From the NCBI RefSeq assembly GCF_000004075.3, contig NW_022279564.1:1-64000 (forward strand): a stretch of 64,000 nucleotides of DNA, written 5' to 3'. Under the pieces are notes generated by a model, which was not told the origin of the DNA, searched no databases, and saw nothing but the letters and a program-made list of their open reading frames with translations. This DNA is from Cucumis sativus (lineage: Eukaryota > Streptophyta > Magnoliopsida > Cucurbitales > Cucurbitaceae). Shown piece after piece: positions 23,576 through 36,600 of this stretch. Position 1 is the first letter of the stretch; each line of letters opens with the position of its first letter. The position numbers and the translations under genes were made by a program.

Positions 23576-26324
23576 CGTAGGTCCGTAACCTCAAATCTTA
23601 AGCCCTCGAGATTGCCGTCAATACACTCTTCTTCCTAACCTATTATCATCACACACACACACCCATAATCGAAAATTAAAATAATCATTTTTAACTAAAT
23701 TTTATGATTCTTCATTTTAAAAATTTAATGTCATAATATTTGTTTTTGAATACTGTTCACAAATTGATATATTTATAAATGTTTATAGATGTTTATAGCG
23801 TTGGTTATTTTGGTTTGGAATAAGCAATATTTGAGGTAACATTGGCACTTGGGGATGGAGTAAAAAAGACAAATTAGAGAGGGTGTGATGACAATCTCTA
23901 ATTAGTAGATGTATATGGACTACACATAATAACGCCAAAATAACCTTTCACTTGCTCTACTAATTAGATTAGTTTGACTCGGTCATACCTAAAAGTAAGA
24001 ACATAAAAGCTACCTCATTTAGAAGAGAGGGAAATTCAATAGCCTTTTTAAGGTAAAAGAATGTATGAATATATATGAACTTGATTGACTTCGCTCCAAA
24101 TAATTTTTTCAAAACGAAATCTCAACTTATATCTCTAGATGTTACTCACTTTAATTCAAATTAAAAAGATTAATTGTGTTAATATATGCTTATCGCATGT
24201 AAAATTATAAGATAGTTTAACGTGATGTGATATCAACTATTGATGAAATAATTGATCACTCTCTATATACATAACCATGATAAATGTATTGCAAATATAA
24301 AAGAATCCAATAAAAAGATTTTGTTAGCGTCATAGATTTTCGATCGAACATGTTTTACAGAGTTGAGCTTGGATTTACGCTGACGTAGGTTTGATGTGGA
24401 TGTCGTTCGATTTATAATATTTGATGCTTTGATTCTTTTTGTTAAAAGTTAAAAAATTTCATTCGACAAATTTTAGATTCGATCATGACATGTACACAGA
24501 AAAAAGTGATTCAATTTTTAAAAAAAACTAAACTCTAATATTTTCCATTCGATAGGAAATAGATTTATAATTTAATTAATTGTAAATATTATATTACGGT
24601 GTTGTCATTATAACAATGACATGTTCACTTAATTAAAATAATGAATGGGTGTCACCTTTTTCCTAAGAAAGAAAAAAATCAATCGGTGTCACGTGGACGT
24701 ATTAATATTATTTTGTGAGAGACTTAACTTAGTTGTATTTGTGTGATTAAGTGAAGGGGCATTATTAATTTAATGTTACAGGTGTATAGTATATGTTTGA
24801 AAAATGAAAACATAGGATATTAAAGTAATTTAAATTAAACACACACACACAAAAGTCTATAAAGTAGAAGTCACGTAGCTTTTCATGTCACATTGAACTT
24901 AGAGCATCGAATAATACTTTCTTTTAAAAAAGGGAAAAAATTACTTCCTTGTTCATGAGAGAACATTAGTGAGATAAGAAGTTTTCTTATCTTAATCACA
25001 ACAATGGTACGACTGAACTCGATACATGTACGTTAAAATATCATTTTAGTTAATGTATTAATATATATAGAGACAATTATTGAGTGTATTGGAGATAGAT
25101 TTTGTTATACACTTGTACATATAAGGTGCTGTATAGTTGTTCTTAATTACTTGTTTGATTTTACGGCTTATACTATCAATTGTCCAATTTTAGTCTATAT
25201 GCTATCAATAATTCTTAAAATTAGTTTATGGAAGTTTTTCTTTTTATCGAAAATAATTAAATAATAATGAAAATTTTTATACAAGTCATTTTACTTGTAA
25301 TAAATCTTAAATTTTATACTCTTAAATGTTCATTTTAGCTATTCAACTTAGTGTTTGAATGAGCGACTTTTTTATTTTTTCTTAGGTGGTTGAGACTATG
25401 TTCTCGTGAAAGGATTAAAATGGTCACTTTTTGGAGTAGGGAGTTAGAAAAATAAAAATGAAGACAAAAAATAATTGAAAAGTAGAAATGAAAAAAAATT
25501 TAGAAGGAAAAAAAGAAAGGGGAAAGTGAGAGAGGCAGGAGAAATGTTAAAGTGAGTGGTGAGAACACAAGTAGATGAAGTAAAGGTGGAATCAAAATTG
25601 TTTGAGTGTGACATATTGGTATTAAGAAACCAATTCGGGTAATGTTTAAGTTAAAAGCGGGTGACTTTAATATCTTTCTCCCCCCCCGGTGTCGTTGTTA
25701 TTCAGATTTTGCAAATCTTTTAACTTGTTTGATTTGATACCCAAAACCATTCCCTTCTTTTCTTCTTTTATTATTATATCTCCTTTTCATTTGGGCCTAC
25801 ATATTTTGGGCTTCAACATCCATCCACCTATATATCTATATAATTACACGGGATACTTCCCAATTTACCAACTAAATTCAAATTAATTAAGTATATAACA
25901 TAATTTTAAAAAATTTGTAAATAATATTAAAATTTGATATATCATATAAAGTTTATCAGCGATACTTTACTATATTTCCAATTTTTTTAAATATTGCTAT
26001 ATCCTTAATTATTATTGCTAAAATAGTCCTCCATTGCAATTTCTCGGATTATAAGACATAGCCATTTTAATAACAAAACTCAATTACACATCTTTATTAT
26101 TAATAATATATTAAAAAATAAAATAAGAAAATAAGAAAAAATAAGAAAAGTGGACTATCACATAAATTAAGATTTACATTTATTAAATATTCAATGTAAA
26201 TATGGTATTGATTAATTTTATTGAAGTAATATTCTAATCATAATTACCTCTTAATTATTTTTCTTTTGTTGATTTTGTTAAAAGAATTATTTCCTTCGTC
26301 TGATATTACTATATTATAAATATT

Positions 26325-26400
26325 GGGATGAAGATTTGAACCCAAGACCTCTTATCCACAGGGAATACAAGTGTCAGTTGAGCTAAGCTCATGTTGAGAT
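26325..26400 (-). mobile_element. tRNA-derived SINE head, fragment
   Basis: On the minus strand the sequence reads TGAGCTTAGCTCAACTGACA, then about 25 bases later AGAGGTCTTGGGTTCAAATC. These match the Pol III A box (TAGCTCAACTG) and B box (GGTTCAAATC) of plant tRNA-like SINEs. No acceptor stem can be drawn, so it is not a working tRNA gene. The tail could not be delimited. Confidence 0.5.
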
Positions 26401-28052
26401 CAAATAACTTATAATATCAGTGTTTACTATATGACATTCGAATAATGACTTATTTTTCACCGGCTAAACAAATCTTCAAAAAGAAATTAGATAATTTTTT
26501 TATACTCTTTTCATAACGTTTTTCGAAATATCAACAATCAAACATGAACAAAAAATATGTAAAAACAATATAAAATCTGGTTCACTAACGATATATTTAG
26601 CTATATTATCCACGAGTAAAGTGAGAGGTACCAATATGATTATATGTTCATATAAGATACTCTTCTAAACATTAGAGCGTGCTACTTTAAAATAGACAAA
26701 CTTTTAAATTAAATTTTTTATCAAACATTGAGTGTTATCAACGGTTGGATTAAAAAATAGCCCGATAAGATATAAAATTTTATAGTATAACATAGTGTTA
26801 GACAATAACATGTGGCCTGAATTAAATGATCTTATAAATTAAATCATGATGTCCAATGTTATGAGTTTTGTCACTTTAAGATGGAAAGAACTATATACTA
26901 TTAAGTTCATAAACATGAAAGCAATGATGATGCAATTCTTGATGTTGGAGTCCATTAATGTAAAAAGTAGCCCTCTTTGCTAAGATTAGACGGTGAAAAA
27001 GTAGATAGCAAATTTTACCTAATATTGATACCCATCATCATTGATTTTATCAATCCTATAGCAACCATATAAATAATAATGTTAATGTTATTTTAAGTGA
27101 TTTTTTTTTCAAGAATCAAACTTAAAGTAGCAACCTTATTGATATATGAATTGACACCTCCATCAAGCTCTAAATATATATATAAACCTATATATGAAAG
27201 TCATGTTAAAGAGAAGGGACAAATCATCACTTCAAACTCTCGAAAATGGTGCATATTTGCCTTTTTCTATACCTTTGAACATGTCACTATTAGAGATATT
27301 TTAGACTTTTTCTATACGAATTAATTGAATTTTCTATTCTCCATGTTAAAGAGGATAGTCTACTCATTTTCACAATGTTTATCGTTGAATTGAACTAGTT
27401 CTCGTTATTGAATGGTAACCTTTTTTTTCAAATCCTTTATTGAAGCTGTAGAAAACTAATAAGTGTGGTTCATAATCCAGATTACTTTACGACTTTAAGA
27501 TTTTTGTTGGCTAAGAAGATTATATTGTAAGTACTTTTACTCTATCTGATTTTAGTGATTTTACATTTAAACTCAGTTAGACTCTTTTAAATTCACTTAC
27601 AAATCAATTTCAAACATGACTTTAATCAATTATTATTTTTGGTATTGAAAAAAAAGTAATGAATACCTATTTTCTTAGTGTAATTTTGATTTTTTTCAAA
27701 TCAATTCAAAGTATGATTTCAAACACATTACTTTTGAAGGTAGATGATATTTCTTCGGACCGAATGACGAATTTTTGTACTCTTTTTTGATTTAAGTAGT
27801 TCTTTAAGCAATGCTCTTTACTTTGTTAATTAATCATCATATTGCAATGTAGTATGTGACTTGTAGCGATCTCATTATTTTTAGAATTTGGGCCATTTGA
27901 CATATCTTTGATACAATAATCTCAACTTGTCACCACCCTTTACCTTAGTATGTGATTTGCTTGGCTCAAGTCTCCGGTCTCCTCCAATATTTGCGTTCTT
28001 CAACGAAATCTGAGGAGCCAGATCACGGCATGGTGTAGCAGTGTTGAAGAAG

Positions 28053-30197
28053 ATGGCGATCAAGAAGTTAGCAAGAATTTTGATGAAATCTCGGGACCAC
28101 GATGTGTCTCTTCCCACTCGGGATGATCCATCCTTTGATGATTCTCGTCCTATCGATTCCCAAGGTAGTCAATCCTCTCTCAAGTTCTTTCCCTCACGTT
28201 TTGTTAAAACCCTAATTTGGTGTTCGATTTTTACAGTTCAAGAGGAGATGGTTCGTTCGTTGGAAAGGGCAAACGATCAACAGAGTGTTCTATGGAGGGT
28301 ATTGTTCATTTCTGTGATTTTTATTTTATTTCTTAAGAAAAATTAGGGGTTCTCATGTCTGATTGTTTTTCTCTCTGTCCGATGTTCGTCAGACTGTGTT
28401 TGCGGTTTTTCTTTTTGCTATGCGGGTTTTCTTCTATACTCAATCCGTCAGCAGATTTCTTCTCCATGGGAATTGGTATGTCAATTTAGCTGAGAATTTT
28501 TTTAAGCCGATATCATGAAATGATGAAATTTCAAATTCTTCGAAGATTTAACTCCAATTTCATTGTTTTGCTTCTATATGGTGTTAGTTAAGGACTCGGT
28601 ACTTGTAAAGGATGCATTGAGTTGATGCTCTTGGCAACTTTTCATAGTTTATTTCCCTTCTGCAGCGTTATCATGCTTACTTCATGGAGGATGTTGATTC
28701 ATGGATGATTATAGCTGCAGGTTGCTTTCTTACAAATTTCTCCATTAGTTTCAATTCATTAATTGCATCATTGATTCTCACTCCTTCAAATTGTTTCAAT
28801 CGTTAAACACAATTTTATGGCGAAGTTCATTCTTTATTTTTGATAGACCACAACGACCAAGTTTCATTTCCTTGCTATATTGATGACGATAAATGCTTCA
28901 GATCTATTTTTCCTGCAAATGTTGGAAGTTCGTAGGAAATGTTGTCACAATTTCTTCAAGTTATGCCATCACACCATTTTTGGGATCTTGCTAATGTCAA
29001 CAATTGAAAATTCTACAGATTGGGTTGCTATTTTAGCTTGTACATTTTCAATCATTGGGATTGTGAGCAAGTCAAGTCACCACCGGCGATGGCTTTGGTG
29101 CTCATTCTTTATTGGCATCCTACTCTCAGTTTTCTGGTTTTATTTCATGATGAGGTACGGTAACAGAATTCATAATCATCTTATCAAAGTTATGCTCCTA
29201 ACTGAAGATGTATAAAGTATGACTTTTCACTTGTCACTTGTTAGATGCAAATACTTCGTTTTGGTTGTCTTACTCTTTCTCTAATAGCAATTACTAAAGT
29301 GGATACATGTTAGTAAGTGAGGAGAGGGGGTAGTTACGTGAGAAAAGCATGCTTGTATGCGGTTTGGGGCCAAGAAATATTGTTAGTTAGAAAGGGGTAT
29401 GGAGAGTATACTTAAGGGTGTTTGCTTGCTTTGGCAAGGTATAGCAACCAATACACACGTCTCCGGTCTCTCTTCTGACAAGATGAGATTTTCATTGCTG
29501 AAATATACATAAAACAGGACAGTAACCTGTTTTCAACCAAGCAAGCCGATTGAGTTACTAACTTACAAGAGGCTATCCCTCTTGTAGTAATTGGGAGAGA
29601 GAGATAGTATAACCAAAGTGTAAGTGCTTATAAACGACATAAGATAGTTGCAAGGTACTTGGATCCTTCCAATCTCGATTGCACTCATGCCCTACTCACT
29701 CTCCATAGATATTGCGTATCTTATCCATTCACCTCCCTCTCTATTTATTGCCAACAAATATGATAAACTCTCTAGCTGATCACTAATATACCCTTAATAC
29801 TCTAGCAATACCCTAGTATTGTTCCTATCATAACGCACAAGGGATAGCAACAAAAGAGTCCATGTCATCTCTTGGTGATGCTTGTTGGTTGCCTCTTTAT
29901 AAGGATGATGATCAATGAATTTTCACTATGTAATCATGCCATTTTGATTGCAGTTTGCCTAAGTTTCGATGGGATGTTATCTGGCTTCCTTTGGGTCCTC
30001 TCAGGTAGTTTCTGGAAAATGATAAATGATTAATTATATGACTCTGAATTGTACTTTGGAACTCATTGTGTGTTCATACGATTCAATTTATTTGCAGTGG
30101 GGCTGGAATCTGTTTGTATGTAGATCATTTGCTAGCCGAATCCTCTGAGGAAATACGAAAGCTTAGAGGCTATATGTATTCTTATAAAGCTAACTGA
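28053..30197 (+). CDS. Conserved plant membrane protein of unknown function, about 199 aa
   Basis: Seven exons: 28053-28164, 28237-28298, 28393-28475, 28666-28720, 29019-29154, 29954-30004, 30098-30197, all GT-AG. The N-terminus is soluble and basic (MAIKKLARILMKSRD), with an acidic/Ser stretch and a helix (EEMVRSLERANDQQSVLWR). Then come three or four hydrophobic segments: exon 3 (FLLYSI region), WVAILACTFSIIGIV, LWCSFFIGILLSVFWFYFMM and the VIWLPLGPLSGAGICLY region. The C-terminus (VDHLLAESSEEIRKLRGYMY) is strongly plant-conserved as I remember it. Exon 3 contains one implied single-base deletion near 28417 (the frame before TTTTTGCTATGCGG differs from that of the following FLLYSIRQQISSPWEL). 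With it the exons total 600 nt. I know no function. ATG at 28053 is the first in frame; GTG at 28041 is not a plant start. Confidence 0.8.
29330..29890. other. Richer-GC insertion-like stretch in intron 5 of the membrane-protein gene
   Basis: The 799-base intron 29155-29953 is far longer than its neighbours, and its middle is less AT-rich than the flanking introns, with ordinary-looking mixed sequence and no splice-compatible exon. It may be an old inserted element; I could not find terminal repeats or a coding domain. Confidence 0.25.
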
Positions 30198-31011
30198 AAA
30201 CTGAATGAAGGAACCTATTATAATTTTGTATTTTATCTTTTGATCTTTCTTACTACTTAGTGTAACGTTAAAAGTCCCATGAAGTAGAATCTGATTAGCC
30301 AGTTTTTCCTTTTTCCTCTTTCATTTCACTTTTTGTTTAAAAACTTGATTGTTTTGGGTTTGACGAGACGTTAGATCAAGATGTTACCATTTTTATTTTT
30401 CAAATCTTATACTAAACTAAAAACTTAATCCAGTTCATCTCTGGAGAAGCGAATAAAATAATTTTATAAATGGGAAAATTTGATCTGTTATAGGTTTAGT
30501 GTTTTAAAATGTTAAAATGTTAAAATCAAAGGTTTGAGTTTTATTCTAATTCAATTCCTTCTATTCCAATTCATTTTGGAGAATAAATGCCAAAAAGGTA
30601 ATTTTTTTTCCCAGAATAAAATTACAGTTGGCGGCTTCTTGAAGGAATTTTTTTTTGACCTCAAGAAACTCAAGTTTTATAATGATTTGCTATCAATGCT
30701 TGATCCTAAAGTTCATATTTATAGGTCAAGTGAGCTTAGTCATTAAAAGATGTGAAAAGTTGAGGAATGAAAGGTAAAAATTAGTGTCGCCACGAACAGA
30801 AACAGAAGAAACTCTAAAGTTAAAAAACATTGCAAGTTCTATTATAACTAACAAAAAGCTGCTTCAGCTAAGATTTCAAAGTAAAATAAACAAAGCGCAC
30901 CAAAGCAAGGACAATGAAGAATAACTCTTGACTCAAACAAGTCTTGTACCAAAAATTTTTACTAAAAGTTGGAAATAACAGATAACAAGGCAAATGGGTG
31001 TGTGTGATAGA
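30198..31011. other. Tail-to-tail spacer
   Basis: The 3' flanks of the membrane-protein gene (+) and RPL31 (-). AT-rich. The ORF at 30534-30746 is low-complexity and not supported. Confidence 0.5.
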
Positions 31012-32392
31012 TCAATCTTCTTCATCATCGATGACCTTAGTGCCTAATCCTTTCAAACCTTCTGCTGGAATTTCTGCTACGGTTACGAGAGAATACAGTT
31101 CTTCCTTTGCATCTTCATCATCGTTCCTCTTGCGTGCAATTCGAACTCTAATTCTCCTTGGAACACTTCGAATTCCTCTGCTCCAAATATGCTTGTTCAG
31201 TTTCACGTCCACTCTGACATCCTTAGTTCCCATTGCTTTCTCAGCAAACTTCCTTATCTCTTTGATGGCCTTGGGAGCCTTCTTCTTGAAGGTACTATAA
31301 TTTAGAAGTAGAGTAGAACATGAGATCTAGAATTGTTACAGTAATAGAATCCTCTAAATGAATCCACAATTTAACCTTGGATCTAAGATCTACCGATACA
31401 ATGAGAGGGAAAACCTATAAAAGACTAGAGATTACTCATGAAAACGTGTGCGTTGAAATGAAAAACAGCACATACACCATAACCAGCCCGTTGAAAGAAA
31501 ACGCAATTTCCATTGAGAAATACAGAAAATCATAGAAAAAAAACAGCACATACAAACTACTTTTTTTATATAGAAAACACAACTATCATTGAGAAAATTG
31601 AAAGAACTCGAGGGAATAAAAAAAACCCACAAAACAAACCCTCAAAGAAACAGGATCGGACTGACTAAGATTTTGCCTAAAGAATGGTTAAAAGGCATTC
31701 AAAATCGAACCCAAAAGAGACATAAAACTTCACCAAGGACCAAACAACACTAAGGTCCCCCTCCACAAACATCTAACACCTCTTTTATTTCTCTTTCCAT
31801 AAAACAACCCCGCTTCCTAAAATATTAAGACCTACACGATAGACTCTAATGTTTAATCTTCTTATCGAAACCAAGTGAAATATTACAAATGCCTATGATG
31901 AACAGTAAAATTACTCCAAAATTTGCTTTCATAACTCTTCTTGAACTCTCCAACAACACACTCCACAGAAACATTTAACAGCCAGCTTATTCTAGTTTCT
32001 ACTATCCTTTGTTCAGTTCATGTCTTAAAAAATCCCTGATGAAAGTCATCTTTTGTCCCCAAGTTCAGATCTTATACAAATGTCACAATTAGCATATCGG
32101 TTGTGACCGACCAGGCCAGTTCCCAAATTCTTAATCTATAACCAAACCCATGAACAAAACTAACATCTCATCACAAAGATATCAGTTTCAAAGCATAAAA
32201 ACTGAAAACATCTCGCCAAATATATTGAAAAAAACATAAAAAAAGTACAGCATGTTAATTTAATTAAGCGGAAAAAGGCATCAGTTCATGAAGATGAATG
32301 AGATGGTACCAGCCATGCAAACGCTTGTGTAGATTGATGGTGTACTCTCTGCTAACCACCTCCTCCTTCCTTCCCTTCGTTTTCTCAACCAT
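31012..32392 (-). CDS. RPL31: 60S ribosomal protein eL31
   Basis: Cytosolic large-subunit protein near the peptide exit tunnel. Two coding exons: 32392-32310 (83 nt) and 31294-31012 (283 nt), 121 aa plus stop, the normal plant length. N-terminus [20 protein letters not shown]; exon 2 carries [38 protein letters not shown] and [20 protein letters not shown], ending VIDDEED. The codon for the Cys in LHGCTF is split by the 1-kb intron (TG|T). A leader intron (32419-32562) lies in the 5' UTR (donor CCTC|GTAAGC, acceptor TTGCAG). The frame is intact. Its 5' part has a decayed copy near 37.6-37.9 kb. Confidence 0.97.
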
Positions 32393-32613
32393 ATCTGCAG
32401 TCGGCTTCTTCGATTAAACTGCAACAAGTTGATGAAAATCAGAAACAATGAAAACAAAGTAGTAACCAATAAAATCAGTTTCATAGAAAAACGAACAATG
32501 TCGGAGGAAACAAATTGTTGGAGAAAAGAAATCGAAAAATGGGAGATCGAGAGGAAGCTTACGAGGGTTAGAAGCGATGAAGCAGGCGTTGAGTGAAGAT
32601 GAGAAGCCACGGA

Positions 32614-32699
32614 AACCCTAATTTCCCCTCCTTTATGAATGTGTTGTCCATTGGGCTTGATGTAGTGGGTGCGGCCCATAAAGAAGAATAAGCCCATTT
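32614..32699 (-). promoter_or_regulatory. Telo-box and site II elements of RPL31
   Basis: AAACCCTAA (telo-box) at 32614-32622, and three TGGGCY-type site II motifs (near 32650, 32672 and 32690) just upstream of the RPL31 leader. This pairing is the standard plant arrangement for ribosomal-protein promoters, bound by Myb/TRB and TCP factors in species where it was tested. Confidence 0.75.
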
Positions 32700-33604
32700 A
32701 TCTTTGTAAAATAATAATTGTTTTTTTATTAAAAATTTGTGGTGCTTTTTACAATTGGTTGCTATGATTTCTATATTTTGAATAGAAATATTGAATTGCT
32801 GGAAAAAAAAATAATATATATTATATATAGTACTAAAATTATTGTAAATGAAAAAATAGTAAAAAATATTTACTAGCAAAAATTTCAGATTCTACTTATC
32901 AAATTTGATAGATTTGAAATTCTTCATTTTAGCCCTAATTTCTTTTATTACTAACATTTTCTTCTTCTCTAGGACACAAATGTCATTTTAGTTTATTGAC
33001 AATGTCTAAAAGAAATTGAGGAGAGCGAGAGTTTTATTTTTCTATATAATCATAAAACCATTGCATGTTTTTGCTATAAAACTATGTTGGTTCTAAGGCG
33101 TCATTTTTTAAAATCTAAAGAGAAGAAAAGGTCTATTTTAAAAAACTTCAAAGAATAAACGCACCTAATTCAAAACTTTGAAACTAAAACCAACTTTTGT
33201 CGTTTATTTTTAACCCTTACACCTCTTTATTGAACTTGGGAGTGGACCTAACAAGTAACAAGAGAACAAGAGATTTAGAATTTTCATTTAAATCATTCTG
33301 CACCTATCTAGTAAAATGTAAAAGTAAGCTTCACATTAATTAAAATGGACGCCATACCTCAAGTCGGAAGTTTGATACACATTCCTAAATTATTGTACAA
33401 AAAAATTGCTCAAATATCCAAAATCACAAAGTACAGATGAAAACCACTCGACCTAAGTAATTTGTGTGTATTTATAGATCAATACAGATTCTTCTCGTAG
33501 TTCTTAGAACTGACGGGTTACCTCTTTCATGAGTATACTCCACCTGAAGGACTAATATTTGTACATAGAACAGCTCAATTGCTAGCAAGCAATTCATCCA
33601 CCAC
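32700..33604. other. Spacer between RPL31 and PMIR1
   Basis: AT-rich RPL31 upstream flank followed by the PMIR1 3' flank (both genes on the minus strand). No coding exon seen. Confidence 0.5.
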
Positions 33605-36600
33605 TCACCTTAACCTGAAGTTTTCATTAGGGAATACAACATTTGGGTTCCTTACAAGTGGATTTAATGCAGAAAAGGCTTTCCATTTAGACCCAGATGA
33701 GATGCTCCACAAGGAATCTTTGTCTTTATCCCCAGGAGGTTGCACCTTCGTTGGTTCGGGAGCCGATGACTTTGGAGCAGCCTTTGTCTTCACAAACGGA
33801 TTTTTCTTGCTCTTTCCCATGCCGTTGGCGACCAACCATCGTGAACCAGATTTCTGTTGGTTGGATGTTGAGGTACCCAGAGTTTCTTATTGGGCTCAGT
33901 TTTGATACCCGAGAGATGAACTTCTGTGATTCTGAACTGAGGAATGCTTTGTTGTTGTTCAGAAGCTTTCTCCTCCGGTTCTTCCTTTATCTCTACTCTT
34001 GCAATGATCTCGTCATCGTCATCATAATAGTTGTTTCGTATCTCCGAGACTGTGTTGTATATTTTGGGTTTTGGTGGGATGAACACTCTCTCCACTTGGA
34101 TAAGAGAAAGCATTGGGGCACCAACTGGTTCATAATTTCTCAGCGGATCACGAAGTTGCACCATGAGTGCCACTGTGAAGTTGTTACCCAGTAAACCACA
34201 CTTTCGGCTAGAACTCTTTCCTCGCCTTCGGTCTCCCTTTGTGCCACCACGAATGAAGTCTAAGGAATTAGCATGATGAGCAGCGAGTACTTTAGAAGTA
34301 TGTTCACTGATAATTTCTTCATCATCAAGTTCACCAGAATCCAATCTCAACCATTCATCAAGAGAGAGAGAAAGACCCATTAATCCATCAACATCATCAC
34401 CATTGTCTTTTACATCCAACAATTGCAATCCAGCAGTTCCCTCCAGTCCAAGCGACCCACTAATGTCAATTCCCTTGCCCTGAAGAGCTGAAAATTCTCC
34501 TATAGACTGTGCACTGATGTTAGAAGGTGCCTCGTCCTCAGACATTCCTGACTGTATCCTCAGCCCTTCCATTGAAAGAGCTTCAATCTTGTCCAAGGCT
34601 AGAGGAGCAACATCTTCTAAGGATACATATTCCGTCTCAGGCTCACCACGCATACAGTTTTTACCATACGTTTCATGCCTAGAACCAGATGATCTGCCCG
34701 TGGAAGTTTTTCGTCTATCAAATGGATCTTGCTCAAACACCGGTTCACTCTGAGGTGCACATTGCCTGTTCCAATGTAGAGAAATAACATGTAATTAAAC
34801 AAGATAATAAAGAATCTCCCATAGGGAGAGAGGGGTGGGGGAGTTGTTGAAAAATGAGACCACAAACCTCTCAGAACCCTCCAAAGTAGTAATAGCTTCC
34901 CACGCTACCTGTTGCATTGTTTTCCCAGTTATATCTTCCAAAGGCATTAACTTATTTGCTTGCATAGAAAGTTTCTCAATTCCAACTGAGGCCAGACGGG
35001 GTAGTATTTCCATTACACACGAACCCATTTCGGCAGGTACTACCACGGGGGTAGAAACCTGCATAATCAGGTTCCACCGCTCTTAGCATTCTGGAAAATT
35101 GCAGGATTCATAGATCGCAAAAAACCTCCATTCTTTGTCTGGATAAATGAACCCAGTCCTTCTCCAAGAGGAGGCAATTCAAATGGGTCTTCAGAAGGCA
35201 TATCAACTGGACTTCCAAACCCATGAGAGCTGCTTGATGGCGACTGTTGAAAGGCTTCCTCATTCAAGCCCCACTCGTGCATCAAAAACCTCTGTCTCCA
35301 AATCTTCCAACATCTTTGCCTTCATTTTACTCCTCATTGCTTCATCATCTATGAAGCACCTGCCTTCATTATCACTGACAGTCGACGGCATATCAAAAGC
35401 TGTATCAGCTATGTCTCCAAACTCAGAACTTGCATTAAAATCATAATCATATGCTGGATAACTTTCATCTTCATCATCAAAATTGAACAAAGAATAACCA
35501 CCTGCTACAGCTTCTTCCTCAAATTGTCGTAATAGCTGCTCTCTTGGAGACTCTGGCTCACTTCCAGAACACAAACCAAATGGACTTTGCTCAAGCCCCA
35601 ACATACGTAAGAAATCACTTTCCAAATATTCATCATCTAAATCAAGGGGGATCCTTTACTTTCCAAAAATTCATCATCTAAATCAAGGGACATGCCCTCT
35701 CCAGTTGGTTCATCACTTGACTTAAATTTTAAGTTCAAATGCTCTTCCTCGGGAGACTCCATTGCTGCCGTCTCCAGTTCAGACACACAACTCAAAGCTG
35801 ACTCCAATTCCTTCAGGATGGATTCTTTGGTATAAATATCATCGTCATTGGAAGAACTATCACATGCAGCAACCCTGCTATCCTCTTCATGAGCCATCGA
35901 TGATACATTGTCAATTGCAGAATGTCCAACTGCAGAGGAATCAACATCTTTTACATCAATTTTCTCCACCTGTTCCTCAGAAGACACTTCAACCCCTACT
36001 TCAATTTTCTCCACCTGTTCCTCAGAAGACATTTCAATCCCTCGTTCAATGAATGAGAACTCAGTTCCACAATCAACATCAGCATTTTCTTTCTCAGGGG
36101 CAGAAAGGTAAGAATCAGATTTCATTGGATGAGAATCTTCAATGCATCCATTGAGCTCAGGGTTGCTGTTCTCTGAAGCATCCAATTTACCATCATCAAA
36201 TTTTTTGTATAATAGATCTACCGACTTGGCAAGTTCTAACTGAGGTACTGGCAGAACTTCATGAAGATCCTTTATATCATCTACTGTCTGGGATGATTCA
36301 AGAGAATTATAGTTCATCCTTCCAGGAATACTCTCAGTATTCCGTATTCTGCTTCTACTACCAGATTCACCAACCACCATCTCGGATTTCTCGATACCAT
36401 ACTTATTCTGCTTCCCCTTTAAGGAATCACCGATATGATTTCCAGGGGCAGGTAAATTATCACCTACTACTGTGTATCCAAAACTAACATTCATTGTGGC
36501 ACCTTTAGCCCTACCAGATAATTTAAAGCTAGTAGCCCACTTTCCAGAGCTTTTTTCTTCTTCTAACTCCTCCAATGTTAGGGGAAGAAACCTCGTGAGA

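Larger units (their letters stand above)
16637..28052. other. 11-kb AT-rich spacer
   Basis: No coding gene recognised. Contents noted separately: a duplicated non-coding block (19062-19790 and 22465-23350), a direct-repeat pair (22021-22208 and 23390-23575), a short CA run near 23650, and a tRNA-like SINE head near 26330. The first 300 bases upstream of the zinc-finger ATG are the presumed promoter. ORFs in this stretch are short, low-complexity and lack domains. Confidence 0.6.

Noticed and set aside
26325-26400. Functional tRNA gene
   Set aside because: A and B boxes are present but no acceptor or anticodon stem can be formed; a SINE remnant fits better.
28041-28055. Upstream GTG as start of the membrane-protein gene
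   Set aside because: Plant nuclear genes rarely use GTG; the in-frame ATG at 28053 follows four codons later.
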